From: an uncultured Clostridium sp. | Lineage (GTDB): Bacteria; Bacillota; Clostridia; Lachnospirales; Lachnospiraceae | Direction: 5' to 3' | DNA length: 55,218 nucleotides | Assembly (NCBI GenBank): GCA_947253885.1 | Contig: CAMYAO010000014.1 | Coordinates: 1-55,218 of the forward strand | Shown: in pieces, positions 1 to 7,442 of the stretch | How the letters are laid out: each line of letters begins with the position of its first letter | Numbering within the stretch: the first letter of the stretch is position 1 | The notes under the pieces: generated by a model | The model's database searches: none | Told to the model about the DNA's origin: nothing | What the model saw: the letters and a program-made list of their open reading frames with translations, nothing else | Translations under genes and position numbers: made by a program

Positions 1-1
1 A

Positions 2-30
2 TACATATATTTAGTGTGATATGATATAAT
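2..30 (+). promoter_or_regulatory. Probable promoter of the rnf operon
   Basis: An extended -10 element, TGATATAAT, lies at 22-30. The only -35 candidate at 17-bp spacing is TACATA (2-7), which is weak, as is common with extended -10 promoters. It leaves an untranslated leader of about 50 bases before rnfC. It starts almost at the window edge, so upstream elements cannot be judged. Confidence 0.55.
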
Positions 31-89
31 ATCTTCGATTGTGAATTTTTAGGTTATGTTAATAATTTAGTAAGAAAGAAGGGCTTAGA

Positions 90-1412
90 ATGAGTTTAAG
101 GACATTCAAAGGCGGAGTTCATCCATATGATGGAAAAGAACTTTCAAAGTCAGGATCGGTCCAGGTTTTTAAACCTACCGGTGAAATGGCTTATCCGCTG
201 TCACAGCACATCGGTGCACCTGCAAAGGCAATCGTAAAAAAAGGTGACACTGTGTTGCGCGGGCAAATGATTGCAGAAGCGGGCGGATTTGTATCTGCTC
301 CAATTTTTTCTTCTGTTTCCGGAACAGTAAAGACATTGGAAAAACGTCGTGTTCCGAGTGGAGATCTTGTTGATTCTATTGTAATTGAAAACGATGGAGA
401 ATTTCAAGAAGTTCCTTTCACTTCAACAGATGATGTTTCTTCTTTAAGTAGAGAAGAAATCATTCAAAAGATTCAAAATTCCGGTATAGTCGGCATGGGT
501 GGAGCCGGTTTCCCGACACATGTAAAATTATCTCCGAAGGAGCCTGAGAAGATTGATTTTATTATTGCAAACTGTGCAGAGTGTGAACCGTATTTGACCT
601 CTGACTATAAGAGGATGATGGATTTTACACAGGATTTTATAGCCGGAATGAGGATTGTATTATCGCTTTTTCCGACAGCAAAGGGATTATTTGTCGTTGA
701 AGATAACAAGCCGGATGTGATTGCAAGATTACAGGATGCAGTTAAAAACGAAACAAATATGGAAGTGGTTCCTGCAAAGACCAAATATCCTCAGGGATCA
801 GAGCGTCAATTGATTTATGCGGCTACCAAAAGAGCTATCAACTCTACTATGTTACCGGCGGATGCAGGCTGTATCGTGGATAATGTAGAAACACTATATG
901 CGATTTACAGAGCGGTGGCTATGGGAATTCCTTTAATGGAACGCATTGTCACAATTACGGGAGATGCAGTTTCTGCACCCGGAAATTTCTTAACTCCTTG
1001 CGGAACGAACTTTAATGAATTACTGGAAGCTTCCGGAGGTTTCAAAACAACTCCTAAACAGCTGATTTCCGGTGGACCTATGATGGGATTTTCTATGATG
1101 TCTACAGATGTTCCTGTTACAAAGACCAGCTCGGCATTACTTTGTCTGGGGAAAGATGATGTTGCAGAGCAGGAGACAACTGCCTGTATCAATTGCGGCA
1201 GATGTGTTTCTGTCTGTCCGTCGCGAATTGTACCTTCTAAATTAGCTGATTTTTCTGAACATTGGGATTTAGAACAGTTTGAACATTGGTATGGATTGGA
1301 ATGTGTGGAATGCGGTTCCTGCAGTTTTATATGTCCCGCAAAACGAAGTCTGGCACAGTCAATTCGTGTTATGAAAAAGACAGTTCTGGCAGAAAAACGT
1401 AAAAATGGTTAA
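90..1412 (+). CDS. rnfC: Rnf complex subunit C (electron-transport complex, NADH/ferredoxin-binding subunit)
   Basis: This is the peripheral RnfC subunit of the membrane complex that couples ferredoxin oxidation and NAD+ reduction to Na+ or H+ export. The 440-aa protein has a glycine-rich nucleotide-binding stretch near 132-146 (GIVGMGGAGFPTH). Two [4Fe-4S] motifs of the CxxCxxCxxxCP type follow, with cysteines at 366/369/372/376 and 405/408/411/415. The length fits clostridial RnfC. The ATG at 90 follows a purine-rich AAGAAAGAAGGG ribosome site. It is the first gene of a six-gene operon in the usual clostridial order C-D-G-E-A-B. Identity is secure from the motifs and neighbours; which ion is pumped cannot be read from this subunit. 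Confidence 0.97.
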   Translation: MSLRTFKGGVHPYDGKELSKSGSVQVFKPTGEMAYPLSQHIGAPAKAIVKKGDTVLRGQMIAEAGGFVSAPIFSSVSGTVKTLEKRRVPSGDLVDSIVIENDGEFQEVPFTSTDDVSSLSREEIIQKIQNSGIVGMGGAGFPTHVKLSPKEPEKIDFIIANCAECEPYLTSDYKRMMDFTQDFIAGMRIVLSLFPTAKGLFVVEDNKPDVIARLQDAVKNETNMEVVPAKTKYPQGSERQLIYAATKRAINSTMLPADAGCIVDNVETLYAIYRAVAMGIPLMERIVTITGDAVSAPGNFLTPCGTNFNELLEASGGFKTTPKQLISGGPMMGFSMMSTDVPVTKTSSALLCLGKDDVAEQETTACINCGRCVSVCPSRIVPSKLADFSEHWDLEQFEHWYGLECVECGSCSFICPAKRSLAQSIRVMKKTVLAEKRKNG

Positions 1413-1429
1413 GTAAAGGAGTACAGATC

Positions 1430-2368
1430 GTGAGTGAATTATTTAATGTATCATCCTCACCTCATGTGAGAGCAAAAGATAATACAACCAAGATTATGCT
1501 CTATGTCATAATTGCACTGTTGCCAACCACTATTTTCGGTATCTTCAATTTCGGACCGAGAGCACTTGCTTTAATAGTAGTTACAATAGCTGCAGCTGTG
1601 GTATCAGAGTATATCTTTAATAAAATAAGAAAGAAAAAACAAACAGTAGGAGATTTAAGTGCCGTTGTAACCGGTTTATTGCTGGCATTAAACTTTCCGA
1701 GCGGATTACCTCTGTGGATGGGAATATTCGGTGGTGCATTTGCTATTATAGTTGTAAAAATGTTATTTGGCGGATTGGGTCAAAACTGGATGAATCCTGC
1801 ACTGGGAGCAAGATGTTTTCTTTTGCTCTCTTTTACGGGACAGATGAATAACTTTGTAGTAGATGCCTATTCCGGTGCTACACCTCTTGCATTATTAAAA
1901 GCGGGGAAATCTACAGATTTGATGGCGGAATTTATCGGTAAGACCGGTGGTACAATCGGGGAAACATCTGCTATTTGTATTTTGATCGGAGCAGTATTTT
2001 TGCTGGCAACCAAGGTGATCAGCATTCGTATTCCCGCTGCGTATATTTTGACATTTATAGTTGTAATAGTGCTTTTTGGCGGTCATTTGACCAGCGGAGA
2101 TCTGGGTCACTACGTTGCCGCACAACTTTGTGGAGGCGGTTTATTGTTGGGCGCATTTTTTATGGCGACAGACTATACCACTTCTCCGATTACACCAAAG
2201 GGACAGATTATTTTTGGTGTAATATGCGGTGTTTTACTGGGGGTATTTCGTCTGTTCGGTGCTATGGCGGAAGGATGTTCTTATTCCATCATTTTTGCAA
2301 ATATGTTGGTACCGTTGATTGAGCGATATACCATCCCAAAACCATTCGGAAAAGGAGGCGAGAAGTAA
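1430..2368 (+). CDS. rnfD: Rnf complex subunit D (membrane flavoprotein)
   Basis: RnfD is an integral membrane subunit that carries covalently bound FMN and forms part of the ion pathway. The 312-aa product is strongly hydrophobic with many membrane spans and contains SGATPL at 148-153, where Thr151 is the expected phosphoester FMN attachment site. The start is GTG at 1430, chosen because AAAGGAG lies just upstream and the N-terminal 'SPHVRAKDNTTKIM' matches the family. It sits 17 bases after rnfC and is followed one base later by rnfG, so the genes are co-transcribed. Confidence 0.96.
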   Translation: MSELFNVSSSPHVRAKDNTTKIMLYVIIALLPTTIFGIFNFGPRALALIVVTIAAAVVSEYIFNKIRKKKQTVGDLSAVVTGLLLALNFPSGLPLWMGIFGGAFAIIVVKMLFGGLGQNWMNPALGARCFLLLSFTGQMNNFVVDAYSGATPLALLKAGKSTDLMAEFIGKTGGTIGETSAICILIGAVFLLATKVISIRIPAAYILTFIVVIVLFGGHLTSGDLGHYVAAQLCGGGLLLGAFFMATDYTTSPITPKGQIIFGVICGVLLGVFRLFGAMAEGCSYSIIFANMLVPLIERYTIPKPFGKGGEK

Positions 2369-2369
2369 G

Positions 2370-2996
2370 ATGAATAAAAGAGTCGTAAAAGAGGCGCTTA
2401 TCTTATTTATTATTACTGTTATTGTTGCTTTTGCTCTGGCAGGTGTTTATGCAGTAATGAAGGCTCCTATTGCAAAGGCAGACTATGAGAAAACCCAGAA
2501 GTCTTATAAAGAGGTTTTTTCAAATGCAGATTCATTCGTGCAATTAAAAGGGTTCAAAGAATCAGATGCAGCTTCAGTTATAAAAAAAGCCGGATACCAG
2601 GATGATAAGATTTCCAATTGTATGCAGGCATTGGACAAAAGCGGCAAATTATTGGGATATGTTATTACTGTAACAGATCCGAACGGATATGGTGGAGACA
2701 TCACGTTTTCTGTAGGTGTTCGCAAGGACGGAACTGTAAACGGATATTCCATCACTACCATAAATGAGACGGCAGGATTGGGTATGAAAGCAAAAGAGCC
2801 TAAATTTCAGGATCAATTTCATGAAAAAAAGGTTGCGAAATTTAATGTTACCAAATCCGGTGCAAAAGCAAAAGAAGATGTGGATGCCATTACCGGTGCC
2901 ACTATCACATCACGTGCTGTCACATCCGGTGTAAATGCCAGTATTGCATACAGTAATGCATTGGTAAAACAATATAAAGGGGAGGTAGTAAAATAA
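2370..2996 (+). CDS. rnfG: Rnf complex subunit G (extracytoplasmic FMN subunit)
   Basis: RnfG is a single-span membrane subunit whose FMN domain faces outside and passes electrons within the Rnf chain. The 208-aa protein has a membrane anchor at about 7-30, a conserved ETAGLG at 133-138, and the flavinylation motif TGAT at 175-178, with Thr178 as the likely FMN-Thr. The frame is open further upstream (to an ATG at 2319), but AAAGGAGG at 2351-2358 sits in front of the ATG at 2370 and the upstream stretch lies inside rnfD, so 2370 is the start. Its stop overlaps the rnfE start by one base (TAATG). Confidence 0.95.
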   Translation: MNKRVVKEALILFIITVIVAFALAGVYAVMKAPIAKADYEKTQKSYKEVFSNADSFVQLKGFKESDAASVIKKAGYQDDKISNCMQALDKSGKLLGYVITVTDPNGYGGDITFSVGVRKDGTVNGYSITTINETAGLGMKAKEPKFQDQFHEKKVAKFNVTKSGAKAKEDVDAITGATITSRAVTSGVNASIAYSNALVKQYKGEVVK

Positions 2997-3742
2997 TGAA
3001 TAAATACCTTGAGAGAATTTATAACGGTATTATAAAAGAAAATCCTACCCTTATCATGATGATCGGTATGTGTCCTACACTTGCGGTTACTACAAGTGCT
3101 ATAAACGGTATCGGTATGGGATTGTCTACAACAGTAGTATTGATTTTTTCTAATATTTTAATTTCTTTGCTTCGAAATATTATTCCGGATCGTGTGCGTA
3201 TTCCGGCATACATTGTTATAATCGCAGGTCTTGTAACAGTGGTACAATTTTTGTTGCAGGGTGGTGTTCCTGCGTTATACGAATCATTGGGAATTTATAT
3301 TCCTTTAATCGTAGTAAACTGTATTATCCTCGGTCGTGCAGAAAGTTATGCTTCTAAAAATACAGTTGTATTATCTGCATTTGACGGTTTGGGAATGGGA
3401 CTCGGTTTTACTTTGTCTTTAACTGTAATCGGTGCTATTCGTGAGTTGTTGGGTGCCGGACAGTTATTCGGTGCACAGGTTCTGCCATTAGCAGACTCTG
3501 CTGCCGGAAAAGTGGGCTTCACTCCTATCACAATCTTTGTACTTGCCCCGGGAGCTTTCTTCGTACTTGCAATTTTAGTTGCAATTATGAATGTTGTCCG
3601 GGAAAAGGCTGCAAGAAGAGGAAAACCGTTGCCGGAGCCTACAGGATGTATGGGTGGCTGTTGCGACGGATGCGGATCCGGCGGATGTGGCACTCAGGTC
3701 ATTACCGCAGGTGAAGATGATGAGCCTAAGAAAGATGAATAG
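2996..3742 (+). CDS. rnfE: Rnf complex subunit E, with a cysteine-rich C-terminal tail
   Basis: RnfE is one of the two related membrane subunits (with RnfA) that form the ion-conducting core and hold a buried iron-sulfur site. The first ~205 residues of this 248-aa protein are a typical RnfE with several membrane helices and the duplicated NCIILGR-type motif near residues 104-110. The unusual part is the tail: after RRGKPLPEPT come five cysteines at 218, 222, 223, 226 and 231 in a glycine-rich context, then an acidic end (EDDEPKKDE). Canonical RnfE ends before this. I infer a metal or Fe-S binding appendage; that is not proven. Confidence 0.95.
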   Translation: MNKYLERIYNGIIKENPTLIMMIGMCPTLAVTTSAINGIGMGLSTTVVLIFSNILISLLRNIIPDRVRIPAYIVIIAGLVTVVQFLLQGGVPALYESLGIYIPLIVVNCIILGRAESYASKNTVVLSAFDGLGMGLGFTLSLTVIGAIRELLGAGQLFGAQVLPLADSAAGKVGFTPITIFVLAPGAFFVLAILVAIMNVVREKAARRGKPLPEPTGCMGGCCDGCGSGGCGTQVITAGEDDEPKKDE

Positions 3743-3753
3743 GAGGAGGTATC

Positions 3754-4329
3754 ATGAAAGAGGTTATTTTATTAATGATCGGTTCTGCCATTGTTAATAA
3801 CGTTATTCTGAGCCAATTCCTTGGCTTATGTCCTTTCTTTGGAGTATCAAAGAAAGTAAATACAGCTGCTTCAATGGGAGGAGCTGTAGTATTTGTTATT
3901 ACAATCGCATCAGCTGTTACAGCTGTTATCAATAATTATGTTCTGGTTAAATTTGATCTGACTTATTTACAGACGTTAGTATTTATTTTAGTTATTGCTG
4001 CATTGGTTCAATTCGTAGAGATGTTCCTAAAGAAATCAATGCCGCCTCTATACAATGCACTTGGGATTTATTTGCCATTGATTACAACAAACTGTGCCGT
4101 ATTAGGTGCTGCATTAAAGAATGTTCAAAACGGTTATAACGTAGGAGTTGCAACATTAAACGGTTTTGCTGTTGCAGTCGGTTTTACTATTGCAATCGTC
4201 TTTATGGCAGGATTACGTGAAAAAATGGAATACAGTGATATTCCAAAACCATTTCAGGGTTCTGCAATCATTTTAGTGACTGCAGGTCTTATGGCAATTG
4301 CATTTATGGGATTTAACGGTGTGATTTAG
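3754..4329 (+). CDS. rnfA: Rnf complex subunit A
   Basis: RnfA is the membrane subunit that pairs with RnfE around the central Fe-S site of the Rnf pump. The 191-aa length is the family norm, the protein is nearly all transmembrane, and the N-terminus 'NNVILSQFLGLCPFFGVSKK' and internal TTNCAVLG are hallmark RnfA/NqrE sequences with conserved cysteines. A strong AGGAGGAGG ribosome site precedes the ATG at 3754. It sits 11 bases after rnfE and 11 before rnfB. Confidence 0.97.
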   Translation: MKEVILLMIGSAIVNNVILSQFLGLCPFFGVSKKVNTAASMGGAVVFVITIASAVTAVINNYVLVKFDLTYLQTLVFILVIAALVQFVEMFLKKSMPPLYNALGIYLPLITTNCAVLGAALKNVQNGYNVGVATLNGFAVAVGFTIAIVFMAGLREKMEYSDIPKPFQGSAIILVTAGLMAIAFMGFNGVI

Positions 4330-4340
4330 GAGGAGAGAAG

Positions 4341-5144
4341 ATGAATACATCAGCAATTATTGTTGCCGTAGTAATTGTCGGCATTGTTGGAATTGTCATC
4401 GGTATCATCCTTGGAATTGCCGGTGAAAAGTTTGAAGTAGAAGTGGATCCGAAAGAAGAAGCAGTTTTAGATGCTTTGCCCGGAAACAACTGTGGAGCTT
4501 GTGGTTTTGCAGGATGCTCCGGATTGGCAGCTGCGATTGCAAAAGGGGAAGCACCGGTCAATGCATGTCCGGTAGGCGGAGACCCTGTTGCAGCAGTAGT
4601 AGGTGAAATCATGGGGGTTGCTGCAGGAGAAAGTGCCAAAATGGTTGCATATGTAAAATGCGCCGGAGATTGTGACAGCACTTCCGATCTCTATCAGTAC
4701 AATGGTATTCAGGATTGTCGTTTTGCTAAACAGGTAGTAAATGGAGGCCCAAAAAGCTGCTCTTATGGATGTATGGGATTTGGAACTTGTGAGAGAGAAT
4801 GTCCTTTTGATGCGATTCATGTTATTAACGGAATTGCAGTTGTAGATCAGGATGCTTGTAAATCTTGTGAGAAATGTGTAAAAGTATGTCCGCAGAATAT
4901 CATCTCAATGGAACAATACAAACGACCATATATAGTTCAATGTGATAGTCGGGCAAAAGGAAAAGAAGTGATGTCTGCTTGTAAAGTAGGTTGTATTTCC
5001 TGCCACTTATGTGAAAAAGCATGTGAATTTGATGCGGTTCATGTTGTAGATAATATTGCATACATCGATCAGGATAAGTGTACCGGTTGCGGTGCTTGTG
5101 CTGAAAAATGTCCAAAGAAAATTATTAAACACGAGATTGCTTAA
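4341..5144 (+). CDS. rnfB: Rnf complex subunit B (multi-cluster ferredoxin subunit)
   Basis: RnfB is the cytoplasmic entry point for electrons from ferredoxin. The 267-aa protein has an N-terminal membrane helix (about 5-27) and the family's own [4Fe-4S] site CGACGFAGC...C (cysteines 51, 54, 59, 76). Ferredoxin-type cysteine sets follow at 140-154, 173-183, 214-228 and 247-257. That gives room for about five clusters, as in other clostridial RnfB proteins and more than in the proteobacterial form. It is the last gene of the operon and is followed by a hairpin terminator. Confidence 0.97.
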   Translation: MNTSAIIVAVVIVGIVGIVIGIILGIAGEKFEVEVDPKEEAVLDALPGNNCGACGFAGCSGLAAAIAKGEAPVNACPVGGDPVAAVVGEIMGVAAGESAKMVAYVKCAGDCDSTSDLYQYNGIQDCRFAKQVVNGGPKSCSYGCMGFGTCERECPFDAIHVINGIAVVDQDACKSCEKCVKVCPQNIISMEQYKRPYIVQCDSRAKGKEVMSACKVGCISCHLCEKACEFDAVHVVDNIAYIDQDKCTGCGACAEKCPKKIIKHEIA

Positions 5145-5156
5145 TTTGTGTTTTTC

Positions 5157-5190
5157 AGAAGCCTTGGAGTTCTGCTCTGAGGCTTCTTTG
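5157..5190 (+). terminator. Terminator after rnfB
   Basis: The inverted repeat AGAAGCCT (5157-5164) and AGGCTTCT (5180-5187) encloses a 15-base loop. The T-run after it is short and interrupted (TTGTGTCCTTATT), so termination may be partial. Confidence 0.7.
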
Positions 5191-5204
5191 TGTCCTTATT
5201 TATA

Positions 5205-5234
5205 TTAGCATTTTGGTGTTTTTTATGGTAAAGT
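5205..5234 (+). promoter_or_regulatory. Probable promoter of the proB operon
   Basis: An extended -10, TGGTAAAGT (5226-5234), is preceded at 18 bp by TTAGCA (5205-5210), which matches four of six -35 bases. It lies between the rnf terminator and proB, where a new transcript would be expected to start. Confidence 0.45.
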
Positions 5235-5267
5235 AGTCTCAGTTAGCTATAACGGAAGGAATTATAT

Positions 5268-6122
5268 ATGGATGTACATGATTATTTGAAATATAAAAAA
5301 CGGATTATCGTAAAAATAGGTTCTTCTTCATTGATGCACGAGCGAACCGGAAGAACAGATTTAAATAAAATCGAACGCCTTGTTCGAGAACTTTGCGACT
5401 TGCAGAACCAAGGATATGATGTCTGTCTGGTCACATCAGGATCGATTGCAATAGGACGGAGAGTTTTGGGGATAGACACAAGTCCCGAACAAATTTCTAC
5501 CAAACAGGCTTGTGCAGCTGTAGGACAAGCCAGATTAATGACTCTCTATCAACGTTTGTTTTCTGAATATCATCAACAGGTGGCTCAAATCCTTATTACA
5601 AAAAATACAATCTTAAATGACTCTTCCAGGGCAAATGCGCAACAAACATTTGAGGAGTTATTTCGACTTGGAATCATTCCTATCGTTAATGAAAATGACA
5701 CCGTATCTACATATGAAATGAAATTCGGAGATAATGACACTCTTTCCGCACTTGTTGCAAGTCTGGTTTCTGCAGATCTGTTGATTCTGTTGTCAGATAT
5801 TGACGGTTTATATACAGATAATCCACGAACCAATCCGGATGCCACATTGATCGAGAGAGTAGAAACAATTACCGACTCTTATCTTGAAATGGCAAAAGGA
5901 GAGACCGGAAGTGCTTACGGAACCGGAGGAATGGCAACCAAATTGACGGCAGCTCAGATAGCAACAAAGTCCGGTGCAGATATGATTATTGTCAGTGGGG
6001 AAAACCCTTGTATTATCAATCAAATAATAAGAGGATCTTTTAAGGGAACTCTATTTTTGGCATCAAAGGAACCGACGTTTAATTTACCTGAATTTATGCA
6101 TAATAGTTTAAAGGACAAGTAA
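5268..6122 (+). CDS. proB: Glutamate 5-kinase, short form without PUA domain
   Basis: ProB phosphorylates glutamate to glutamyl-5-phosphate, the first step of proline synthesis. The 284-aa protein is an amino-acid-kinase fold with VKIGSSSL near the start, LVTSGSIAIG, VNENDTV and the GDND / LLSDIDGLYTDNPR region expected of ProB. It ends about where the kinase domain ends, so the C-terminal PUA domain of the roughly 367-aa E. coli enzyme is absent; PUA-less forms are known in Firmicutes. The partner proA (glutamyl-phosphate reductase), often next to proB, is not here: the next gene is a folate cyclo-ligase one base later. The ATG at 5268 follows GGAAGGA. Confidence 0.93.
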   Translation: MDVHDYLKYKKRIIVKIGSSSLMHERTGRTDLNKIERLVRELCDLQNQGYDVCLVTSGSIAIGRRVLGIDTSPEQISTKQACAAVGQARLMTLYQRLFSEYHQQVAQILITKNTILNDSSRANAQQTFEELFRLGIIPIVNENDTVSTYEMKFGDNDTLSALVASLVSADLLILLSDIDGLYTDNPRTNPDATLIERVETITDSYLEMAKGETGSAYGTGGMATKLTAAQIATKSGADMIIVSGENPCIINQIIRGSFKGTLFLASKEPTFNLPEFMHNSLKDK

Positions 6123-6123
6123 T

Positions 6124-6678
6124 ATGACCAAGCAAGAACTAAGAAATGAAATATTGAAAATAAGAAAAACGATTTCTTTCGAGGGAAACTCAGAATCCGG
6201 TCATAAAATTTGTGACAGATTGATCAGTGAGTTCGAGTTGGAAAACTATGATACTTTTTTATTGTTTTATCCGCTTCCGGGAGAAATATCACTTCTTCCG
6301 CTTGTAAATCAGTTGATTTCCATAGGGAAGAAAGTTGCCTTTCCAAAGGTAAACGGTGATCATATTGATTTCTATATAATATCTGATTTAGACAACGACT
6401 TTCAGGAAGGAGTCTTTCATGTGATGGAACCGATTACAAATGAGCGTGTTTCTTTTCAGAATGCATTGTGTTTAGTTCCCGGACTTGTATTTGATACGAA
6501 ATTCTCCAGACTCGGGTATGGAAAAGGTTACTATGACCGATTTCTATCCTCAAATCCGTCTGTTACAGCAGTGGGAATATGTGCTAATCGTTTTTTTCGG
6601 CCGGAAATTCCATCGGCAGATCATGATCATAAAATGGATTATATCTGTACAGAAACCACGATTTACAAAAGAAGATAA
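6124..6678 (+). CDS. 5-formyltetrahydrofolate cyclo-ligase
   Basis: This enzyme uses ATP to convert 5-formyl-THF to 5,10-methenyl-THF, recovering a folate that otherwise builds up as an inhibitor. The 184-aa length is normal. The signature near the C-terminus, RLGYGKGYYDRFL, carries the family's G-x-GKGYYD loop, and the N-terminal basic helix (KQELRNEILKIRKTI) is also typical. It starts one base after proB, with an AAGGA ribosome site inside the proB end, so the two are translated from one message. Common names are fthC, ygfA or mthfs. Confidence 0.93.
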   Translation: MTKQELRNEILKIRKTISFEGNSESGHKICDRLISEFELENYDTFLLFYPLPGEISLLPLVNQLISIGKKVAFPKVNGDHIDFYIISDLDNDFQEGVFHVMEPITNERVSFQNALCLVPGLVFDTKFSRLGYGKGYYDRFLSSNPSVTAVGICANRFFRPEIPSADHDHKMDYICTETTIYKRR

Positions 6679-6689
6679 GAGGCTGTACT

Positions 6690-7442
6690 ATGGAAACACA
6701 TGAAATATTAACAAAATTAAAAACAGGAGAACTGTCAATTGATGAAGCAGAAAAATTGCTGAAACATCAGCCTTTTGATAATATCGGATACGCAAGGTTG
6801 GATACACATCGCAAAATTCGCTCAGGGTTTGCAGAGGTAATCTATTGCAGTGGAAAGACAAAAGAACACCTGCTTGGAATTTATCGGCATATTGTAGAAA
6901 AAGATGGAGAAATTTTGGGAACAAGAGCTACGCAAGAACAGTATGAGTATCTGAAACCACACATAAAACAACTTCGTTTCGATCCGATTTCAGGAATTCT
7001 ATCTGTAGAAAAGTCGGAAAAGAAAAAAATAGGAAAGATTGTAGTCTGTACCGCCGGCACATCGGATATTCCGGTTGCAGAAGAATGTGCGCAAACAGCT
7101 GAATATTTCGGAACTAATGTAGTTCGTTTATATGATGCGGGAGTAAGCGGATTACATCGACTTCTATCGTCATTGGATGCTTTTCATCATGCACACTGCG
7201 TTGTTGCAATTGCAGGAATGGAGGGAGCTTTGGCATCCGTATTAGGCGGTCTGGTGGATGTTCCTGTAATTGCAGTTCCGACTTCTGTCGGTTACGGAGC
7301 CAGCTTTCACGGAGTATCTGCACTTTTGACCATGATAAATTCCTGTGCCAATGGTATTGCAACTGTAAACATTGATAATGGATACGGAGCAGGATATCTT
7401 GCAACACAAATCAACAGAATCGGAGAAGGATATGGGAAATAA
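6690..7442 (+). CDS. larB: LarB, nickel-pincer nucleotide synthesis (carboxylase/hydrolase)
   Basis: LarB carries out the first step of nickel-pincer nucleotide (NPN) synthesis: it carboxylates the nicotinic ring of nicotinic acid adenine dinucleotide and releases AMP, giving the dicarboxylated mononucleotide. The 250-aa protein has a family-specific N-terminal half and a C-terminal AIR-carboxylase (PurE-like) domain from about residue 115. Diagnostic stretches are AGTSDIPVAEECAQTA (122-137), YDAGVSGLHRLL (148-159) and the glycine-rich PTSVGYG. It overlaps larC by 11 bases, so the two are translationally coupled. Confidence 0.94.
   Translation: METHEILTKLKTGELSIDEAEKLLKHQPFDNIGYARLDTHRKIRSGFAEVIYCSGKTKEHLLGIYRHIVEKDGEILGTRATQEQYEYLKPHIKQLRFDPISGILSVEKSEKKKIGKIVVCTAGTSDIPVAEECAQTAEYFGTNVVRLYDAGVSGLHRLLSSLDAFHHAHCVVAIAGMEGALASVLGGLVDVPVIAVPTSVGYGASFHGVSALLTMINSCANGIATVNIDNGYGAGYLATQINRIGEGYGK

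Noticed and set aside
2319..2369. A longer RnfG start at the ATG at 2319
   Set aside because: It would overlap the end of rnfD and put the strong AAAGGAGG (2351-2358) inside the gene; the family N-terminus begins at 2370.
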